Shown: one piece after another, positions 58,854-64,000 of the stretch
Layout of the letters: each line of letters begins with the position of its first letter
Position numbering within the stretch: the first letter of the stretch is position 1
NCBI GenBank assembly: GCA_963762865.1
Contig: CAVXNC010000017.1
Coordinates: forward strand, 62,001-126,000
Length of the DNA: 64,000 nt
Direction of reading: 5' to 3'
Source: DATHAP01 sp963762865
GTDB lineage: Bacteria; Actinomycetota; Actinomycetes; JACCUZ01
The notes under the pieces: generated by a model
The model's input: the letters and a program-made list of their open reading frames with translations, nothing else
Told to the model about the DNA's origin: nothing
Databases searched by the model: none
Made by a program: the position numbers and the translations under genes

Positions 58854-59634
58854 CGAGAACCCCACCCAGCCGCTCGACGACATCTGGGCGCCCCCACCGG
58901 ACGCGACCGGCCCGACCGACACGGTCGACTCGGCAGCCCCGGCCGCCCAGACCGGCGGCCGCCGGGGCCTGCGGGTGGTGGGCGTCGCCGGGGCGGTGCT
59001 CGCCCTGGTGGCGGCCGGCGCCTTCGGCGCCCTGCTCGCGGGCGGCGGCGGCGAGGAGCCGACGGCGCTCACCGGCATCGGCAGCAGCACCGACGAGGAC
59101 GGCACCGACGAGAACGGCACCGACGACGGTGCGGACGGGACGCTGCGGGACCGGCTGAAGGGTCGGGGACCCTTCGGCCACGGCCTTGGCGGGCCCGGCC
59201 TGGTGGCCGGCGGGCTCGCCGGCCGTGGTCTGCACGGCTCGTTCGTCGTCGAGGACGCTGACGGCGGCTACCAGACCGTGCTCACCCAGCAGGGCACGGC
59301 GACCGCTGTCTCCGAGACGTCGATCACGGTGAAGAGCGACGACGGCTTCGTGGCGACGTACCGCCTGACCGACGAGTCGATGGTGATGAGCGGTCCGTCG
59401 GGCACCGACGCGATCGCGAAGGGTGCCGACGTCGCTGTCACCGCGCTCGAGACCGGTAGCACCGCCCGCGCCGTGCACGTCATCGACCTGAGCCAGCTCA
59501 AGGACGACCTGAGCCAGCTCAAGGACCGGTTCGAGCACCACTTCGAGAACGGCCCTGGCTCACCCGGCGATGACGACGATGACGACGAGACGCCGCAGCC
59601 CGGCTCGACGGCCACGTCGGGAGCAAGCGCCTAG
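58834..59634 (+). CDS. exported single-pass protein co-encoded with the kinase
   Basis: A 266-residue protein with a Pro/Asp/Thr-rich cytoplasmic part, a membrane segment at about residues 47-68 (VVGVAGAVLALVAAGAFGAL) and an outer domain with Gly-rich and acidic stretches (HGLGGPGLVAGGLAGRGLHG; DDDDDDE near the end). A tandem duplication gives DLSQLKD twice. No family assigned. GTG 58834 lies inside the kinase gene (20-base overlap), so it is probably translated with it and may be a signal or a target of the system. Confidence 0.65.
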   Translation: MQPTDPDENPTQPLDDIWAPPPDATGPTDTVDSAAPAAQTGGRRGLRVVGVAGAVLALVAAGAFGALLAGGGGEEPTALTGIGSSTDEDGTDENGTDDGADGTLRDRLKGRGPFGHGLGGPGLVAGGLAGRGLHGSFVVEDADGGYQTVLTQQGTATAVSETSITVKSDDGFVATYRLTDESMVMSGPSGTDAIAKGADVAVTALETGSTARAVHVIDLSQLKDDLSQLKDRFEHHFENGPGSPGDDDDDDETPQPGSTATSGASA

Positions 59635-59679
59635 CGCTCGGACTGCGCGGCGCCCGCCTGCCGGGGCATGATCACCGGC

Positions 59680-60294
59680 ATGACGGCACCCGCCCCACAG
59701 ATCACCGTCGTGCCGGCCAACCGGGCGACCTGGGAGGACCTGCAGGCGGTCTTCGGCAGACGTGGGTCGACGTCGCGCTGCCAGTGCCAGCGCTACAAGC
59801 TGACGTCGAAGGACTTCTTCGAGTCCATCGGCATCGAGTCGCGCGCCGGCGACCTGCGCGAGCAGACCGACTGCGGCCATCCCCGGTCGGGCACCACCAG
59901 CGGACTGGTCGCCTACCTCGACGGGGTGCCGGTGGGGTGGTGCGCGGTCGAGCCAAGGACCGAGTACCCGCGGCTGGTCAGCACCGTGCAGGTGCCGTGG
60001 GAGGGCCGCGACGAGGACCGGTCGGACAGCAGCGTGTGGGCGGTGACCTGCCTCGTCACCCGGGCCGGCTTCCGGCGGCGCGGTGTCAGCCGCGCCCTGG
60101 CCCGGGCGGCTGTCGACCACGCCCGCGAGCGCGGGGCCCGCGCCCTGGAGGCGTACCCGATGACCACGCGCAACGCCATCGACGAGGAGATGCACGTCGG
60201 CACCGTGCGCACCTTCGCCGAAGCCGGCCTCACGGAGGTCAGCCGACCGACGAAGCGCCGGGCGGTGATGCGGATCGACTTCCGGGTCGGCTAG
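59680..60294 (+). CDS. GNAT acetyltransferase
   Basis: A 204-residue GNAT protein. The acetyl-CoA site is VTRAGFRRRGVSRALARAA. Other features are SRCQCQRYKLTSKDFF near the N-terminus and LVAYLDGVPVGWCAVEPRTE. This subgroup is common in actinobacteria; the substrate is unknown. ATG 59680 was chosen over 59668 by homology of the start. The stop lies in a tandem duplication shared with the next gene. Confidence 0.8.
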   Translation: MTAPAPQITVVPANRATWEDLQAVFGRRGSTSRCQCQRYKLTSKDFFESIGIESRAGDLREQTDCGHPRSGTTSGLVAYLDGVPVGWCAVEPRTEYPRLVSTVQVPWEGRDEDRSDSSVWAVTCLVTRAGFRRRGVSRALARAAVDHARERGARALEAYPMTTRNAIDEEMHVGTVRTFAEAGLTEVSRPTKRRAVMRIDFRVG

Positions 60295-60335
60295 TGCCGC
60301 GCGACCTCGGGACGGCTAGTGCCGCGCGACGTCGG
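60289..60335. repeat. 22-bp tandem duplication spanning two stop codons
   Basis: 60289-60310 and 60314-60335 are identical but for one base (C/G). The first contains the GNAT stop and the second the glycosyltransferase stop on the other strand; the minus strand reads a second copy of VARH-stop. It is similar in style to the duplication at 10386-10430. Confidence 0.85.
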
Positions 60336-61500
60336 CGGCGACGCCGCGGAGGATCTCGTCCCACCGAGCGGCCAGGCTCTCGATGTCGTAGCCGTCGACC
60401 GCGGCGGGTGCCTGCTCGCCCAGCTTGCGGCGCAGCTCCTCGTCCTCGATGAGGTCGCAGAGGGCGCGGACCATCCCGTCCGAGTCCCTGTTGGCGACCA
60501 GCCGGCCGTTGACGCCGTCGACGACCAGCTCACGGGCGCCGTTGGGGAAGTCGTAGGCGACCGGCGGCAGCCCGCAGGACATCGCCTCGAGCAACGTCAT
60601 GGGGAAGCCCTCGAACCGCGACGGCATGACGAAGACCGACGCGCGGCGCATCTCGTCGAAGAGCTGCGACGAGTAGCCCATCAGGTGCGCGCTGTCCTCC
60701 AGCCCGTTGACCGCGATGAGCTCGCGGAGCTTGTCCTGCTGGTAGCCGGCGCCGAAGATGCGCAGCTGCCAGTCGGGGTGCTTCTCCGCGACCTGTCGCC
60801 AGACCGGCACAAGCCGGTCGAACCCCTTCTGGAAGGTGAGCCGCCCGGACGCGAGCACCACCTTGTCGGTCAGCGGTGACACGCCCTCGCCGGTGTCCGG
60901 CACCGCGTTGGGCATCGCGGCGACCTTGACGCCGTCGCCGAGCATCCGACGCCACTTCTCCGCGTCCCGCTCGGTGAGGGCGACGTAGAGGTCGAGCCTC
61001 GGGTAGAGCTTGCGCATCACGGCGCGGATGTCGTCGTTGTAGACGCCGTGGTGCAGGTGCTCCTGGGCGACCTTGGCCACTGATGCCGGCGCGTGCCGGG
61101 CGATCGCCAGGTTGAGGCCGGCGCGCGTGCCGACCACCACGCCGCCGCGCATGGTCTTGAGGTAGCGGTAGAGCGCCAGGTCGGTCAGCCCGCTGAAGTT
61201 CGTGTAGCGGAAGTCCTCGCGGTGGACGAGGCGGCTGGGCCGCGCCCGGAGGCGTCTGCGGACCGCCTCGGTCGTACGTCCCACCGGGCCGGTGCGGGCC
61301 GCCAGGGTGGCCGGCGACTCGTCGACCAGGACCCGGATGCGTACGCCGGGCGGGTGCGGGATCGCGGGTTGGTCGGCCCGCTTGTACATGCTCACGACCT
61401 CGACGTCGTGGTATCGCGACAGGGCCGCCGCCGTGTTCAGGGTGGTCCGCACGGTGCCGCCGACGGAGAAGGCGTTCATCAGCAGGAACCGGACCCGCAC
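60316..61500 (-). CDS. GT4-family glycosyltransferase
   Basis: A 394-residue GT-B enzyme. Start: MRVRFLLMNAFSVGGTVRTT. C-terminal donor-binding half: VVLASGRLTFQKGFDRLVPV, LRIFGAGYQQDKLRELI, VFVMPSRFEGFPMTLLEAMS (E-x7-E motif) and GLPPVAYDFPNGARELVVDG. It probably transfers a hexose from a nucleotide sugar to a surface glycan. GTG 61500 was chosen with GAGGTGG upstream. It diverges from the pyruvyl-transferase-like gene. Confidence 0.9.
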   Translation of the reverse strand: MRVRFLLMNAFSVGGTVRTTLNTAAALSRYHDVEVVSMYKRADQPAIPHPPGVRIRVLVDESPATLAARTGPVGRTTEAVRRRLRARPSRLVHREDFRYTNFSGLTDLALYRYLKTMRGGVVVGTRAGLNLAIARHAPASVAKVAQEHLHHGVYNDDIRAVMRKLYPRLDLYVALTERDAEKWRRMLGDGVKVAAMPNAVPDTGEGVSPLTDKVVLASGRLTFQKGFDRLVPVWRQVAEKHPDWQLRIFGAGYQQDKLRELIAVNGLEDSAHLMGYSSQLFDEMRRASVFVMPSRFEGFPMTLLEAMSCGLPPVAYDFPNGARELVVDGVNGRLVANRDSDGMVRALCDLIEDEELRRKLGEQAPAAVDGYDIESLAARWDEILRGVAADVARH

Positions 61501-61658
61501 CAGCCCACCTCTCGACCTGCACCTCGGCTCCGGACCATCCACTGGCCGGGTCGCCGACGCTATCAGCGGCTCGGTGGCCGGCCGGGTCCCGCGGGGCAGC
61601 GGCGAGGGCTGCGCTCGGTAGGGTCGGGGTCCCCACTCGACCCCGCGGAGCTTCCTCG

Positions 61659-63455
61659 ATGGCCTCACTCGCTCGGTCGGCCCGACGATCGGTCGCCGGG
61701 CTGGCGCGGCTGCTCGGCCGTCGGCAGGCACCGTCGTCGAAGCCGCCGAAGCGCGCCCGGCCGGCGGGTCCGTCGCACGCCGGTGTGCAGCCCCAGATGA
61801 CGCCGCTGCTCGCCTACCAGCGGCTGGTCCGGGCCCTGCGCGAGCAGCCCGGCGGCAAGGTCGCCCGCCCCACCGAGGGGACGGTCCACCGGGTCACCAC
61901 CCGCGCCGCTCTCGTGCGGGCCCGCTCGGTGATGGCCGAGCAGCTCGCCGAGGGCGTACCGCCGCCGCAGGCGCTGGTCGCCGGCGTGCGGGCGATCACC
62001 CACCGCCGCCGCTACGGCGAGGCGGACGCGCTGGCCGCATCGTTCGCCGACGTGCCGGGCATGGCGGTCGCCTCGCGAGCCGCGCGCTCGGTGGTGCCGG
62101 TGTTCCGCGGCCGGTTCACCGAGGCCGCCGAGCATCTGCGGCACGTGCCCCGGGCCGACGCCCTGGAGCTGGTGCCGACCGAGCTGGTCGCGGTGGAGTT
62201 CGCGAGCGATCCCGCTGCGGCCGTGGTGACGACCGACGCGCTGCTCGGCACCGACCTCGGGGCCGACGCGGTCCTCGAGCTGGCGCGCACCGCGTTCGGT
62301 CGCCGCGAGGTGGACCTCACCGACCGCGCGCTGCGGCGGCTGGCCGACGTCGACGGGCAGGCCACCGGGGCGGTCCGCGAGGAGGCGCGGTGGCTGGCCG
62401 ACTGGGTCGCGCAGGCGCGTGCCGACCGGACACCCGAGACGGTGCCCGAGGGTCAGGTCTCCTTCGCGGTCCTCGACTACAAGCAGCCCGACCTGCGCCA
62501 GGTCTCGGCCAACGTCGGCGACTACGTGCAGACGCTCGCCAGCATCGGCCACGTCGTGCGACACCAGGACGTGCGGTTCCACGGCGAGCTCGCCGAGGAG
62601 ATGGCGCGCCTGCAGTCGCGGGTACGTCCGGAACGCCGGTTGAGCGGGGTTGACGCCGACCTGCGGGTCATCCGGGTCAACCGGGACGCGTCGAGCCTCG
62701 ACGTGGTGCCTGAGGGCACCTGGCTGCTGGCCTTCGGCTGGTACATGCACAGCTGGTACCGCATCAGGTGGGACTTCCCCTTCCACCCGAACCTGCGGCC
62801 GGTCTTCGTGTCGTTCCACGTCAACCACCAGGAGTCCCTCGAGGGCGACAGCCTCGACTACCTGCGGCGCCACGCGCCGATCGGTTGCCGCGACTGGACG
62901 ACCGTCCACCTGCTGCTCGACAGCGGGATTCCCGCGTTCTTCAGCGGCTGCCTCACCACGACGGTCGACACGCTCTTCCCGGGCGAGCGCACCGCGACCG
63001 ACGACCTGCCGGTGGCACTCGTCGACCTGGTGGCGGGAAGCGAGCCGACCGGTGTCCGCGGCCCGACGGTCACGGTGCACCACTCCGGCATCGGCGTGCG
63101 TGGCACCGGTTTCGCGAAGAACCTGCGGTTGGCCGTCAAGGTCCTCGAGTCCTACCGCCGAGACGTCTCGTCGGTGGTCACGTCCCGGCTGCACTGCTAC
63201 CTGCCGGTGCGTGCCCTGGGAGTGCCGGTCGACTTCCGGCCGAAGGACCCCGATGACATCCGGTTCGACGGTCTCGCCGGCATCTCGGACGAGGCGTTCG
63301 CGGCCATGCAGGAGGGGCTGCGCACCAAGCTGGCGGCCGTCATGACAGCGATCCTCGGCGGCGAGGACGAGGCCGCAGTCCGGAAGGTGTGGGCTGACGT
63401 GTGCGCCGCCGACGTCGCCGAGGCGCAGCGCCGGCACGACGAGCTTCTTCGGTAG
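61659..63455 (+). CDS. polysaccharide pyruvyl transferase-like protein
   Basis: A 598-residue protein. The N-terminal 260 residues are helical (FGRREVDLTDRALRRLADVD) and unassigned. The C-terminal 320 resemble the polysaccharide pyruvyl transferase family: SANVGDYVQTLASIGHVVRH at the domain start, IPAFFSGCLTTTVDTLFPGE and VVTSRLHCYLPVRALGVPVD. Such enzymes put pyruvate ketals on surface sugars. The divergent glycosyltransferase suggests a small surface-glycan locus. ATG 61659. Confidence 0.75.
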   Translation: MASLARSARRSVAGLARLLGRRQAPSSKPPKRARPAGPSHAGVQPQMTPLLAYQRLVRALREQPGGKVARPTEGTVHRVTTRAALVRARSVMAEQLAEGVPPPQALVAGVRAITHRRRYGEADALAASFADVPGMAVASRAARSVVPVFRGRFTEAAEHLRHVPRADALELVPTELVAVEFASDPAAAVVTTDALLGTDLGADAVLELARTAFGRREVDLTDRALRRLADVDGQATGAVREEARWLADWVAQARADRTPETVPEGQVSFAVLDYKQPDLRQVSANVGDYVQTLASIGHVVRHQDVRFHGELAEEMARLQSRVRPERRLSGVDADLRVIRVNRDASSLDVVPEGTWLLAFGWYMHSWYRIRWDFPFHPNLRPVFVSFHVNHQESLEGDSLDYLRRHAPIGCRDWTTVHLLLDSGIPAFFSGCLTTTVDTLFPGERTATDDLPVALVDLVAGSEPTGVRGPTVTVHHSGIGVRGTGFAKNLRLAVKVLESYRRDVSSVVTSRLHCYLPVRALGVPVDFRPKDPDDIRFDGLAGISDEAFAAMQEGLRTKLAAVMTAILGGEDEAAVRKVWADVCAADVAEAQRRHDELLR

Positions 63456-63523
63456 CCGGTCAGCAGCAGCACACATTGCTGGCAGCTGGGACTCGGGACT
63501 CGCGACTCCATTACCGTGACCGG

Positions 63524-64000
63524 GTGGGCTCATCGGCCGGCGACCGGCGGGATCTGCTCCAGCACGCGCGGGCGGCGCATCAGGCGCACCGGTACGAGGT
63601 CGCGTACGACGCGCTCCGGTCAGCGCAGCGAGCGGCACCCCTCGACGTGGAGGACCTCCATCGACTCGCAGAGGCCGCGTGGTGGCTCGGTCTCATGTCG
63701 GAGTGCCTGCAGCTCACCGAGTCGGCGCACCGCGACTTCCTGGCCACTGGGCACCTCGACAGGGCAGCCGCCCAGGCGCTCGACCTCGGCGGCATGCTCG
63801 CGATGCGCGGTGAGCCGGCGCTGGCGTCGGGCTGGCTGGGTAGAGCCCGTCGGCTGCTCGCCGACCAGCCGGTGGGTCCCATCCACGGGCTGCTCTGGTA
63901 CATCGACCTCTCGATGGCGCTCGAGGAGGGCCGGCTGGATGAGGCCGAGCAGCTCTCGATCGAGCTGCGCCGGCTGGGCGACGAGCACGGCGACGAGAGC
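63524..64000 (+). CDS. TPR-containing protein, N-terminal part (cut by window edge)
   Basis: The first 159 codons of a larger protein. They form helical TPR-like repeats: YEVAYDALRSAQRAAPLDVE, DLHRLAEAAWWLGLMSECLQ, DRAAAQALDLGGMLAMRGEP and LASGWLGRARRLLADQPVGP. In actinobacteria this arrangement usually precedes a LuxR-type DNA-binding domain or a nucleotide cyclase domain, but the end is not in the window. GTG 63524 was chosen. Confidence 0.7.
   Translation, partial: MGSSAGDRRDLLQHARAAHQAHRYEVAYDALRSAQRAAPLDVEDLHRLAEAAWWLGLMSECLQLTESAHRDFLATGHLDRAAAQALDLGGMLAMRGEPALASGWLGRARRLLADQPVGPIHGLLWYIDLSMALEEGRLDEAEQLSIELRRLGDEHGDES

Overview
The window is very GC-rich, with GTG/ATG starts, many GTGA/ATGA gene overlaps and a gene content typical of a mycothiol-using actinobacterium. 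It has DinB/TIGR03086 proteins, a DUF222-HNH (13E12-type) nuclease, DUF3516 and DUF3418 helicases, SnoaL-tailed ECF sigma factors and M6-type secreted proteases. The best guess is Nocardioidaceae or a close relative; this rests on gene content only. No rRNA, tRNA, insertion sequence, prophage or CRISPR array was seen.

Layout. (1) 1-3783: an ECF sigma / membrane anti-sigma-like / secreted-protein cluster divergent from a SigG-like sigma factor with a coupled TIGR03086 gene. (2) 3939-9356: a Tat-exported PhoX-like protein, a DUF202 membrane protein, a frameshifted DUF2993 (LmeA-like) gene, an HtrA-like protease, a GNAT protein and DUF2461. (3) 9409-16854: a second SigG-like sigma factor, a DHA2 efflux pump, and small metabolic genes (VOC, DUF5701, RidA, nitronate monooxygenase-like, thioesterase-like, nucleoside hydrolase). 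(4) 17050-24289: a large secreted metalloprotease, a DUF3224/MarR pair, a hydrolase/DUF2203 pair, a HEAT-repeat protein, a GNAT-like protein and a secreted wall-binding peptidase. (5) 24460-27359: a two-gene split dikinase, one subunit with a swivelling phosphohistidine domain and the other an ATP-grasp domain fused to a cyclic-nucleotide-binding domain. (6) 27370-39860: an M15 peptidase, a DUF3516 helicase with a 3' frameshift, a SigE-type sigma/propeller operon, an M6 protease, a second DHA2 pump, an HNH nuclease and a pterin dehydratase-VOC fusion. (7) 39934-53980: HrpA, a secreted GH15 enzyme, an ECF42 operon with its promoter, a CDF transporter, a GDSL hydrolase and a GH3 (NagZ-like) lipoprotein. 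(8) 54308-55322: a 1-kb gene-free stretch with DnaA-box-like sites and then 12 evenly spaced short hairpins, ending in a strong terminator. (9) 55323-64000: an aldo/keto reductase, a two-component system with an exported partner, a GNAT protein, a glycosyltransferase, a pyruvyl-transferase-like protein and a partial TPR protein.

Regulation is the recurring theme. There are five ECF sigma genes in 64 kb, and three sets of candidate promoters can be read directly. GGAACC-N14-GGTGTA lies before the first sigma gene and the secreted-protein gene. A GATGAGTTCCG/GCGTCT pair lies before the SigG-like gene and the distant efflux pump. TGTCGA-N17-CGTC lies before the ECF42 operon.

The two most unusual items are the hairpin array at 54637-55222, whose GNRA-type loops and compensating stem changes point to a structured RNA, and the split dikinase with a built-in cyclic-nucleotide domain.
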